A DNA stretch of 64,000 nucleotides. Origin: Chitinophaga rupis. GTDB taxonomy: Bacteria; Bacteroidota; Bacteroidia; Chitinophagales; Chitinophagaceae. The stretch lies in contig NZ_FOBB01000004.1 of the NCBI RefSeq assembly GCF_900109685.1, positions 619,651 through 683,650 on the forward strand, given 5' to 3'. Both the position numbers and the translations under genes were made by a program. This document shows, one piece after another, positions 9,340 to 17,544 of the stretch. Numbering within the stretch: position 1 is the first letter of the stretch; each line of letters opens with the position of its first letter. The notes beneath the pieces are model-generated. The model ran no database searches. It saw only the letters and a program-made list of their open reading frames with translations, and was not told the origin of the DNA.

Positions 9340-11231
9340 TATTTCGCCTGTTTAATCAACCAGTTCACCAGGTCTGTAGCGGCCTGGTAATTTTCGTATT
9401 CCGGCGGCAGCTTTCTGCCATCCAGGTACTCATTGTAAAACCAGGGATCGCCTACGGCGAATACGGCGCCCTTACCCACCTTTGCCACTGACATCAGCAC
9501 ATGGTCCCCATCTTTATATACAGCCGTAGCAGGTGATTTCAGCGTCATGCTGCTCAGCTCTTTGATATATACTTTTTTGGTGTGCGCAAAAATGGGATGC
9601 CCGGCAGGGATCTGTAATGCGCCCTGCTCAAACTGCCGTCCCTGCACATGGTTACGGCTGTCCTCATTAAAATGAATACCAAAACGTTCTGTTAACAGGT
9701 TGATATGCTGCAGTTCTGCATTGGCAGAATCATTTTCCATGATCACCAGCACACCGCCTGCTTTTACCCAGTTGTACAGCTGCTCCGCATCCTGCGCCGT
9801 CATGTAATTAGGCTTTGCGGTTTCCTTTTGTGTATCCGGATCCACTATGACATAAATGTTGCTGTGCTGCAGGTTGGCGGTCGTAGGCGCTACAGATAAG
9901 GTATCCAGTGCTACGCCATAACGGTTAAATACATGGCCAAACAGGGAATAACCGTTGTTATCCTTTTCGTTCCATACGTAGTGCCAGCGCTGCATTTGAC
10001 CGGCAGCATCCTTACGCCATTCGTTATTAAAGTACTGATCTAAAGTAACCCTAAGCCCTTTACCGGTGTTTAATGCGGGCAGCATTTCCATTTCATTGGC
10101 AGCCATAATATAAGCGCCTGCACCTTTGGGGTCATTGGTCACTACCTTTTCGCTGAGGTAATAGGCATAGCTGCCATCGCGGTAGGGATTCCCGCCCAGG
10201 CCCGCTACGCTGCACACGCCTTCCAGGTTTACGCCGCCTGCTTCTGCCGGCTTAACGAACTGTTTCTGGATACCGGCAAAACCTTTTTGTGCTACTGCAC
10301 GATAGGTAAGCGGTAGATATCCTTTTCTTACTCCTTTCTCCAATGCATATACGAACATGCAGGAGCCGGAGGCTTCCAGGTAATTACCTTTTTCCTTTGC
10401 CTTATCCATTACCTGGTACCAGCAGCCGGAAACAGGGTCCTGGTATTTCTTTACTGCAGCGGCATAGCGGTTCAGGATGGCAATAAGCGTATCCCTGCCT
10501 TTATGATCTGCAGGGAAATGGTCCAGCACATCTACCAGGGCCATACCATACCAGCCCATGGCCCGGTCCCAGAAGTTGGGCGAGCGGCCGGTAGTCTTAT
10601 CGGCCCATTGCTGTTGCCGGGATTCATCCCAACCGTGGTACAGCAGGCCGGTACGATCATCGCGGGAATGTTTTTCCATCAGCACAAACTGGCGGGTAAT
10701 ATCATTGAAGGCAGTATCCTCATGAAAGAGGGCTGCATATTCTGCATAAAAAGGTTCACCCATATACAGGCCGTCCAGCCACATCTGGTAAGGGTAACGC
10801 TGTTTGTGCCAGAAACCGCCGTCGTTAGTGCGGGGCTGGGTGCGCAGCTGCTCCCGCAGATGGTCTGCTGCTTTTTTATACTTCTCATGACCGGTAACCC
10901 TGTACAGCAAAAGTAACAATGTGCCGTTCTTTACATTATCTATGTTATAGTCCTGCGCTTTATAGGTACGTATGTTGCCCTGATCATCTATATAATGATC
11001 CATGCTTTGCTGCACATAGCTGAAGTACCTGGCATCGCCGGTATTTTGCCAAAGGCCGGCAATACCTTCCAGCACTACCCCGTGGTCGTAGGTCCAATTG
11101 GGGGGGCTGGATGCGGAATCTTTCCATTTACGCATCATGGTAGTGGCCATAGCTGCGGACTGCGCGTGAGCAACGGCGGCGCTGAGGGCCAGGGCCAGTA
11201 TGGTAATGAATAATGCGTTTGTTTTCTGCAT
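9339..11231 (-). CDS. GH105 unsaturated rhamnogalacturonyl hydrolase with extra C-terminal domain
   Basis: A 630-aa exported enzyme (signal peptide MQKTNALFITILALALSAAVAHA). Residues about 30-370 form the (alpha/alpha)6 barrel of GH105, which hydrates and removes the unsaturated uronate left by pectate or rhamnogalacturonan lyases. Diagnostic motifs are QMWLDGLYMGEPFYAEYA, holding the catalytic-type Asp, and NFWDRAMGWYGMALVDVLD. About 250 further residues follow, including a Rossmann-like segment (YVIVDPDTQKE..., LYNWVKAGGVLVIMENDSAN) resembling DUF4350 or glutamine-amidotransferase-like folds. YteR-type enzymes normally end near residue 380, so the extension is notable. It lies 12 bp from the CE12-GH28 gene in the same operon. 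Confidence 0.92.
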   Translation of the reverse strand: MQKTNALFITILALALSAAVAHAQSAAMATTMMRKWKDSASSPPNWTYDHGVVLEGIAGLWQNTGDARYFSYVQQSMDHYIDDQGNIRTYKAQDYNIDNVKNGTLLLLLYRVTGHEKYKKAADHLREQLRTQPRTNDGGFWHKQRYPYQMWLDGLYMGEPFYAEYAALFHEDTAFNDITRQFVLMEKHSRDDRTGLLYHGWDESRQQQWADKTTGRSPNFWDRAMGWYGMALVDVLDHFPADHKGRDTLIAILNRYAAAVKKYQDPVSGCWYQVMDKAKEKGNYLEASGSCMFVYALEKGVRKGYLPLTYRAVAQKGFAGIQKQFVKPAEAGGVNLEGVCSVAGLGGNPYRDGSYAYYLSEKVVTNDPKGAGAYIMAANEMEMLPALNTGKGLRVTLDQYFNNEWRKDAAGQMQRWHYVWNEKDNNGYSLFGHVFNRYGVALDTLSVAPTTANLQHSNIYVIVDPDTQKETAKPNYMTAQDAEQLYNWVKAGGVLVIMENDSANAELQHINLLTERFGIHFNEDSRNHVQGRQFEQGALQIPAGHPIFAHTKKVYIKELSSMTLKSPATAVYKDGDHVLMSVAKVGKGAVFAVGDPWFYNEYLDGRKLPPEYENYQAATDLVNWLIKQAK

Positions 11232-11243
11232 GATCCTGTTTGC

Positions 11244-13580
11244 TTACTTTACCTGTAGTGCCTTGTTAGTGGCGCCTGCAGTGAATTGTGTACCTTCTTT
11301 TGATTTACGTATATCGGTGCCAGTTACCAGTATGTTGCTGCACTTTTCGCCCTGCAGGGTCATAAACCGGTTAGCCTGGTCGTACCTGATGTTATTGAAC
11401 GTAAGATCCTGGCTGCTGCGTACTGTGATCAGCGCGCCGGTATCTTTGATGAGCAGGTGCACATCAGACAGGTGTATATTTTTTGCTTCCATGCATTCGA
11501 TCCCCTTCTTTGCGCTGATGGTCATATGATCCATGAAAATACCGGAGATAGGCATTTCCGGTAAACCACGTATGAATACTGCTTTGGCGGCATTGTTACA
11601 TACAATATTGCTGATATGAAAATCCCGGAACTGTGGCGTGGCTTCTGTTACAGGAAACACCTCTACTTTGGGCGCTTCCCTTTTTTCGCCGGATAAGGGC
11701 ACCGGGTCTACAGCTGCGTAGTACATATCAAACAAAATAGCTTCGCCGGGAATATCTTTCATCTTTATATCTGAGATGTAAATTTTTTCTACTACACCGC
11801 CGCGGCCACGGGTGGTTTTAAAGCGCAGGCCAATATCCGTACCCATAAAAGTACAGTTGGATACAAACAGGTTACGCGCTCCGCCTGACATTTCGCTGCC
11901 TATTACAAATCCGCCGTGGGCGTGGTATACTGTGCAATTATCTACAATGGTGTTTTCTGTTGGCTTGCCTCTTTTACGGCCCTGCTCATCACGCCCGGAT
12001 TTAATGCAGATGCCATCATCCCCCACATCAAAAGTGCAGCCGGTGATACGTGCATAATTGCAGGATTCCAGGTCTACCCCATCGCCATTCTGCGCGTACC
12101 AGGGATTTTTTGCATATACATTCCGTAACGTAATGTTCTCACATAACAGGGGATGCAGGCACCAGGCCGGCGAGTTCTGGAAGGTAACGCCTTCCAGCAG
12201 CACATTCTTACAGCTGCTGATGCTGATAAGGTTAGGCCGCAGAAAATCCTTTACATCTTCATAATCGCTGATCTTTTTACCGGGCATGATAACGCCTACC
12301 AGCTTCATTTTGGAAGCATTGTAATAGTTTCGGGAAGGGTACCAGCCGCTGCTGTCCTTACCTTCACCGATCATACCGCCGGAAGCTACTAACTTCTTCC
12401 ACTGTGTTTCCGTGAGCTTATCTTTTTTCACGGCGCGCCAGGCATCGCCGGCGCCATCAATAATGCCACTACCGGTAATGGCTATATTTTCCAGGTCAAC
12501 CCCCGATACCGGCGCCTGGCAGCGTACGGCGCGTAATCCCTCATAGGTGGTTTCCACAAGGGGGTATTGATCGTGACTGGCTGAGAACTGTAATACCGCG
12601 CCGGCTGCCAGATGCAGGTTCACATTGCTTTTGAGTACAATAGGGCCGGTGAGCCACATACCTTCCGGTATCAGCACTACTCCGCCGCCTTTACTGCTGC
12701 AGGTTGCTATCGTAGTATTAATGATCTGTGTGTTGAGTGTAATACCGTCTGCCTTTGCGCCTGCATCTGCAATGTTAAGCGTATCACGGCGGAAGTGCGG
12801 TTCGTAGATCTCCGGCAGGTCAAAACGGTACTTGCCTTCAAAGGGTGTTTTGGCCAGGTATTGGGCCAGCGGTAAATGTTTTTCGGAGATCTCTTTTGCT
12901 ACCAGGCTTGCAATGCAAGTGGCGCCATAGGTATTGAAATGCGTATTGTCTTCCACTCCCTGAGGCAGCGTGTTATAATGGCCTGCCGGTGTGGTCTTGA
13001 ACATTTTTACTGAACCTTCGGGCCCCAGCTTTACCAGCAGCGCTTCGCTGCTTTTATGCAGATCTATCAAAGGAACCTTATTAGCGGCGGCTACTTCCCT
13101 TACTACGCCGGGATAGTCGCCATGCTGATCTACAAACTTCCCATTCTCATCAAACTTACGGCGCATTACCGGTGTAAGCAGAATGGGATTAGCGCCTTTA
13201 GCGCGGGCCTCCTGCACAAAGCGCAGCAGGTTCTCTTTGTAGGTAGTATGCGGAGCTGCATAACGGGTGCTGTCTGAGATCTTCTGATCATTATGGCCAA
13301 ACTGGATCATGACATAATCGCCGGGCCTTAGCTGCGCCAGCACACTATCCCAGCGATGCTCATTAATAAAACTTTTGGTGCTGCGGCCATTCACGGCATA
13401 GTTCTTTATCTCCACCCCTTTTTCAAAGAACAGCGGAAACAGCTGCCCCCAGCCTCTTTCAGGGTTATCTATCAAAGGCTTATCGGCCATGGTGGAATCT
13501 CCTATCATGAATACACGAGGCGTTTGTGCGCTTTGCAGCCATCCGAATAACGACAACAGTAAGGTGATATATAATTTCAT
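11244..13580 (-). CDS. Bifunctional CE12 acetylesterase-GH28 polygalacturonase fusion
   Basis: A 778-aa exported protein (MKLYITLLLSLFGWLQSA). Residues about 20-240 are an SGNH/GDSL esterase of the rhamnogalacturonan acetylesterase type: nucleophile block GDSTMAD (Ser29), GHND (95-98) and the Asp211-x-x-His214 block. Residues about 270-770 are a right-handed beta-helix GH28: NGDGVD (Asn498, Asp500), the catalytic pair Asp521-Asp522 in GDDGICIKSG, His555 in HGGFVIGSE, and Arg586-x-Lys588. One chain could thus remove acetyl groups and cut the galacturonate backbone. The start at 13580 is chosen over the ATG seven codons upstream because it opens the signal peptide. It is the first gene of the leftward pectin operon. 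Confidence 0.93.
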   Translation of the reverse strand: MKLYITLLLSLFGWLQSAQTPRVFMIGDSTMADKPLIDNPERGWGQLFPLFFEKGVEIKNYAVNGRSTKSFINEHRWDSVLAQLRPGDYVMIQFGHNDQKISDSTRYAAPHTTYKENLLRFVQEARAKGANPILLTPVMRRKFDENGKFVDQHGDYPGVVREVAAANKVPLIDLHKSSEALLVKLGPEGSVKMFKTTPAGHYNTLPQGVEDNTHFNTYGATCIASLVAKEISEKHLPLAQYLAKTPFEGKYRFDLPEIYEPHFRRDTLNIADAGAKADGITLNTQIINTTIATCSSKGGGVVLIPEGMWLTGPIVLKSNVNLHLAAGAVLQFSASHDQYPLVETTYEGLRAVRCQAPVSGVDLENIAITGSGIIDGAGDAWRAVKKDKLTETQWKKLVASGGMIGEGKDSSGWYPSRNYYNASKMKLVGVIMPGKKISDYEDVKDFLRPNLISISSCKNVLLEGVTFQNSPAWCLHPLLCENITLRNVYAKNPWYAQNGDGVDLESCNYARITGCTFDVGDDGICIKSGRDEQGRKRGKPTENTIVDNCTVYHAHGGFVIGSEMSGGARNLFVSNCTFMGTDIGLRFKTTRGRGGVVEKIYISDIKMKDIPGEAILFDMYYAAVDPVPLSGEKREAPKVEVFPVTEATPQFRDFHISNIVCNNAAKAVFIRGLPEMPISGIFMDHMTISAKKGIECMEAKNIHLSDVHLLIKDTGALITVRSSQDLTFNNIRYDQANRFMTLQGEKCSNILVTGTDIRKSKEGTQFTAGATNKALQVK

Positions 13581-14030
13581 TAACTCAATTGCTTTAGGCA
13601 AAATCAGCGGTGCTAAATACTTCCGGGATGCCCTCTACTTTAAGGCGCCCGCGTGGGTGATTATCAGCAGTCGGTTTGCGGTGATTTATTCATAACGTTA
13701 GTAAGCATGTGCATGGAAAATACCGGACAGCGGTGCGTATAATGTAGATATGCAAAGTTAACACTGTGGCTAACATGCGGCCGGTATCCGATTTAACAAT
13801 TGTACAGCTATATTCAGTAATACAAAAGCATTTAGGATGATTTTTTTACGCAAACGTTGCCGGGAACGATGCAGGGGGCGTTAAGCTGAAAGGGGAAAGC
13901 AGAAAGCATAAAGCTGCTTATGTTTTGAATATGTGCTGCCGTAACAAATGCTAAATAATTAATATTCATAATACACGCTAATTATTCACTATTAAAACCT
14001 GTTAAAAAACCTTATTTTTACTGATCCGTT
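13581..14030. promoter_or_regulatory. Divergent control region between pectin operon and lacI-type gene
   Basis: This gap of 450 bp separates CE12-GH28 (leftward) from the LacI-type gene (rightward). A leftward -7 element (TAACTTTG on the minus strand, 13753-13760) is present without a clear -33 box. An operator-like near-palindrome centred on AACGTT (13850-13861, GCAAACGTTGCC) fits the CG-centred sites typical of LacI-family proteins. At 13883-13917 lies a run of AAAGCAGAAAGC words, one arm of the repeat family seen again after the LacI-type gene. Confidence 0.45.
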
Positions 14031-15044
14031 ATGAAATTTGCAGCAGCCACTATAAAGGATATTGCCAAAGCTTTGGGTCTGTCTACCTCCACGGTTTCCC
14101 GTGCCTTGCGTGACAGCCACGAGATCAGTACAGAAACCAAACAGCTGGTGCTGGAATATGCCACCCGTATCAACTACCATCCCAATCCCATAGCCCTGAG
14201 CCTGAAAGAGAAAAGGAGCCGCTCCATCGGGGTGATCGTGGCGGAGATTGCCAACAGCTTTTTTTCGCAGGCTATTAACGGGATTGAATCTGTAGCGAAT
14301 GATAAGGGATATAATGTGATCATCTCCCAAAGCCATGAATCATACGACAAGGAGGTAATGACCCTTCAGTACCTGTCATCCCGCTCTATTGACGGTCTGC
14401 TGATCTCTGTATCTACCGCCACCAAAGACCTGCAGCACCTGAAAGCCCTGCATGAGCGGGGATTTCCTATTGTATTCTTTGACCGTATTGTGGAAGATAT
14501 TAATACGCATAAGGTAATGGTGGATAATTTCCGCGGCGCCTATGATGCTACCATGCACCTGATAAAACAGGGGTATAACAATATTGCCACCATCACCAAT
14601 TCAGAAAACCTTTCCATTACCCGCGAAAGAGTGGCCGGATATGTGGAAGCGCTGGCGCAAAAGCATATAAAGCCGCGTAAACAGCTGATCAAATATTGCT
14701 TTCATGGCGGCATGATGCTGTCTGAAGTAGAGGAAGCCATTACACAGCTTCTGAAGGTGCGCCCCCGGCCCGATGCTATTTTTACCGGTTCTGATAAACT
14801 AACTACCGGCACCATGCGTGTGCTGAAAAGAAAAGGGATCCGCATTCCCGAAGATATAGCCGTAGTAGGCTTTTCCAACTCTGATCTTATAGAGCTCTTA
14901 GATCCGCCTCTGACCGTTGTACGGCAGCCTGCCTTTGAAATGGGACAGGTAGCTACTGAGCTGCTGTTGCAGCTTATAGAAAGCAAACGGCCGGTGAAAG
15001 ATTTTGAGAGAAGGATATTGGCTACAAGCTTGATTGTTAGCTGA
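14031..15044 (+). CDS. LacI-family transcriptional regulator
   Basis: A 337-aa regulator with an N-terminal helix-turn-helix (IKDIAKALGLSTSTVSRAL at about residues 8-26), a hinge (IALSLKEKRSR) and a periplasmic-binding-protein-like ligand domain (IGVIVAEIANSFFSQAINGI; ARP-type ending IRIPEDIAVVGFSNSDL). It is divergent from the CE12-GH28-GH105-uxaBC operon and is the natural candidate to control it, probably in response to a galacturonate-derived ligand (inference). The TGA stop lies inside the first word of a long repeat block (15041-15107), so the repeat may have supplied the present stop codon. Confidence 0.93.
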   Translation: MKFAAATIKDIAKALGLSTSTVSRALRDSHEISTETKQLVLEYATRINYHPNPIALSLKEKRSRSIGVIVAEIANSFFSQAINGIESVANDKGYNVIISQSHESYDKEVMTLQYLSSRSIDGLLISVSTATKDLQHLKALHERGFPIVFFDRIVEDINTHKVMVDNFRGAYDATMHLIKQGYNNIATITNSENLSITRERVAGYVEALAQKHIKPRKQLIKYCFHGGMMLSEVEEAITQLLKVRPRPDAIFTGSDKLTTGTMRVLKRKGIRIPEDIAVVGFSNSDLIELLDPPLTVVRQPAFEMGQVATELLLQLIESKRPVKDFERRILATSLIVS

Positions 15045-15304
15045 AAGCGCAAAGCAGAAAGCATAAAGCACAAAGCACAAAGCCGAAAGGATAAAGCATA
15101 AAGCTCCTTATGTTTTGTTGACAATGTTTTGCTAAGGGCTTGGCTTTTAACAACTTTACAACTATTGGCCTGGCTTACTGCATTACGTTATACTTCCGGC
15201 TTTTTGCTTTCTGCTTTATCCTTTCAGTTTTTACAGCTACTGGCCTGGCTTACTGCATTACGTTATACTTCCAGCTTTTTGCTTTTTGCTTTCCGCTTTC
15301 TGCT
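15041..15304. repeat. Long inverted repeat of AAAGCAGAAAGC words plus 75-bp tandem copy
   Basis: The left arm (15041-15107) is a run of words such as AAAGCAGAAAGCAT, AAAGCACAAAGC and AAAGGATAAAGC. The complementary words GCTTTCTGCTTT and GCTTTTTGC form right arms at 15198-15227 and 15273-15304. Between them a segment beginning CTATTGGCCTGG (15162) recurs with few changes 75 bp later (15237), so one right arm was probably duplicated in tandem. It fills the gap between the convergent LacI-type gene and the 736-aa hydrolase gene; no gene is evident in it. Confidence 0.8.
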
Positions 15305-15306
15305 CC

Positions 15307-17517
15307 CTAAGGCATTTTTGCTAATCCCTCCCACTTCACCTTCCACTTACCATTTTTAGGAAATCCCGGTGCATCCGGGCCGGTGTAACCATCCCAGCCG
15401 GCGCACATCATGGCAATGGCGGAGAGTAAAGCACCGTTACCGGGCAGGTATATACGTAAATTATCGCGCTGGTAATTATGGCCGTTAGGCAGGAAAGTGT
15501 TTTTGGTTACCTGCTTCAACAGTATATCCACGGCGGCTTCCGGCTGCCCCAGGCGGGTGGCTGTCATGGCTACAAGGGGATAATCCCATCCCCAGGTATC
15601 TTCCCAGCTCCAGGAATCCCATATTTTTTTGAAGGTGCGTAACATCATGGTGGAATCTACCAGCGTATCAGGCGGTACAAAACCATCCATACCCAATACT
15701 GCCGGATGATCGGTCATATAACGGGGATTGGTATACGAATCCGGCGCGCTGGCGGCTGCCAGGTACAAACCATCTTTACTGGGAAAAGGCGGCAGCTTTG
15801 CAATGATGGAATCCCATTCCGGCTGAGGCTCCATATTCAGCCGCTTGCGCCATTGCTGCGCCGTACGTAAAGCCCAGCGCCAGTAAGCCAGCTCAAAGGA
15901 TGGGTTGGTGGTGGTAACAGGATCAAAACGTTCCTGCGCAGGGATCAGGCCCGGCCCTAATACGTATTCATGCTTAATTGTATCATACCAGGGATAAGAT
16001 GCCATAAAATCTGCAGTGGCAAATACCAGGTCTTTATATTGTTGCAGTGTAGCATTATCGGGATGATCGCGGTAGCACAATTCAGCCATATAAATAAAAT
16101 GCGGCTGCTGCCAGATGAGGAAAGGCCCTACAGGAGAAGGGCTTTCATTGCCGGAAGGATCGGTCATCTTAGGCCAGCGTACTCCTTTAAAACCTTGTTT
16201 GACAGCGGTTTCGCGGGCTTTATCCTTAATAGTGCCATACCACGACAAACTTTTTTCCAGCAGGGCCGGCCGGTTCCATAAAGCAAAATGTGCAGCATGC
16301 CACCAATGCATTTCCAGGTGAAATTTTCCGAACCAGCTGTTATAGGTAAGGCCTGTTTCCTGCGGTGGCGTATTACCGGCGCATTGTATGCGGGTAAGAT
16401 ATTGTGAAAGTACAATACGCCGCTCCAGCTCTGCTGCCCGGGGATCTGTGCTGCCGGAAAGATCTACCGCACCGCCGGTTTCCCAGAACTGTTGCCAGTC
16501 GTCACGGCTGTCGCCCCAGATCTGCTGATGTGCTAAGGTGCTGATGCGCTGATCCGCCGGTGTGAAAGTATTGTTGAAAGGACCGCTCTGGCCTTGCACT
16601 TTAGGCGCGGGCGCTGCGGCGGGTGTAAAGTGGCAGCTGAAGGCCAGCATCTCCTCCTCTCCTAAAGGATTCAGCAAATAATCATGCGGCGCTTTTTTCT
16701 GCAAAGCCTCATCTCCGTTCCACTGTAATACTACGTTGTAATAAGTTTGATCCAGCTCGCGCTCAAACAGCACCTGCCGGTCATTAAGGTACCGTGAAGT
16801 GGTTTTGTGCCTGTCAGGCTGCTGAAAATCGGGCCTGCCTTCCCAGTCACCGGTAGGGTAAGGAAAACGTATATGCACGCTTAACCGGTGTTGCGCTACC
16901 AGCGGGGATTCCACGTTAGCGGCTACCATATCCAGCTGCGGGTGGCAAACCGTGTGTACCTTAACGGGCACGCCTTCCACTTCAAAATAGCTGTGGATCT
17001 CCCCTTCCCATAAGTCCAGCTCCTGGCGTATGTTCTTAATGTCTTCTATTTGTGCGGGCATCCCATTTTTTTTCAGGATAGTTAGCCCTACCACGCCCAG
17101 CTGCAGGCGGTGAGGGTTAGCCCGTAAAAAGTCAGAGGCATCTTTTTGGCGGCCGGCTTTATCATGCGCATACAGGTAAGGCACCTGCCGGTTGTTCACT
17201 TTATAGTTCTTCCACACTTCACTGCGCTGATAGCGGTATGTATTGGGAAAGCTGTGCCAGCCCCATTCTGATTCGGTACCCAGCGGAACGCCGCCCCGCT
17301 CAAAATATTCAGGGAAAGTTTGCAGACCGGTGGGGTCTACGGTAAAAGCAAATTCACCATTGCCCACAGAAAGGGACGACAGTGAATCAAAACGCTGTAC
17401 GCTTACATTGTGCCGTGTTACCAGCGCATGCCGGTCTATTTTACCCGTGCTTTGCTGTGCAGCAGCTATATGAACGAATAAGCCGGCATAGATGAGTACA
17501 AGGAATATGGTTTTCAT
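15307..17517 (-). CDS. Secreted (alpha/alpha)6-like glycoside hydrolase, family unassigned
   Basis: A 736-aa exported protein (MKTIFLVLIYAGLFVHIAAAQ). The N-terminal about 270 residues look like a beta-sandwich (SLSVGNGEFAFTVDPTGLQT, then FPEYFERGGVPLG). The rest is helical, with motifs of six-hairpin glycosidases (FHLEMHWWHAAHFALWNRP, WEDTWGWDYPLVAMTATRLG). Overall it resembles GH65/GH95-like architecture, but I cannot place it in a named family. Acidic candidates for catalysis lie in LEMHWW, the E-R-F-D-P segment and WSWEDTWGWD. It is 27 bp downstream of the GH95 gene on the same strand, so both probably form an operon and act on the same side chain. Confidence 0.75.
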   Translation of the reverse strand: MKTIFLVLIYAGLFVHIAAAQQSTGKIDRHALVTRHNVSVQRFDSLSSLSVGNGEFAFTVDPTGLQTFPEYFERGGVPLGTESEWGWHSFPNTYRYQRSEVWKNYKVNNRQVPYLYAHDKAGRQKDASDFLRANPHRLQLGVVGLTILKKNGMPAQIEDIKNIRQELDLWEGEIHSYFEVEGVPVKVHTVCHPQLDMVAANVESPLVAQHRLSVHIRFPYPTGDWEGRPDFQQPDRHKTTSRYLNDRQVLFERELDQTYYNVVLQWNGDEALQKKAPHDYLLNPLGEEEMLAFSCHFTPAAAPAPKVQGQSGPFNNTFTPADQRISTLAHQQIWGDSRDDWQQFWETGGAVDLSGSTDPRAAELERRIVLSQYLTRIQCAGNTPPQETGLTYNSWFGKFHLEMHWWHAAHFALWNRPALLEKSLSWYGTIKDKARETAVKQGFKGVRWPKMTDPSGNESPSPVGPFLIWQQPHFIYMAELCYRDHPDNATLQQYKDLVFATADFMASYPWYDTIKHEYVLGPGLIPAQERFDPVTTTNPSFELAYWRWALRTAQQWRKRLNMEPQPEWDSIIAKLPPFPSKDGLYLAAASAPDSYTNPRYMTDHPAVLGMDGFVPPDTLVDSTMMLRTFKKIWDSWSWEDTWGWDYPLVAMTATRLGQPEAAVDILLKQVTKNTFLPNGHNYQRDNLRIYLPGNGALLSAIAMMCAGWDGYTGPDAPGFPKNGKWKVKWEGLAKMP

Positions 17518-17544
17518 AATGTTGTCTGAACCCAGTTTAGATCA

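Noticed and set aside
15129..15359. Open frame of 76 codons with an internal repeat (LLAWLTALRYTS twice)
   Set aside because: It is a translation of the AAAGCAGAAAGC repeat block and its 75-bp duplication, and overlaps the end of the hydrolase gene; there is no independent coding signal.
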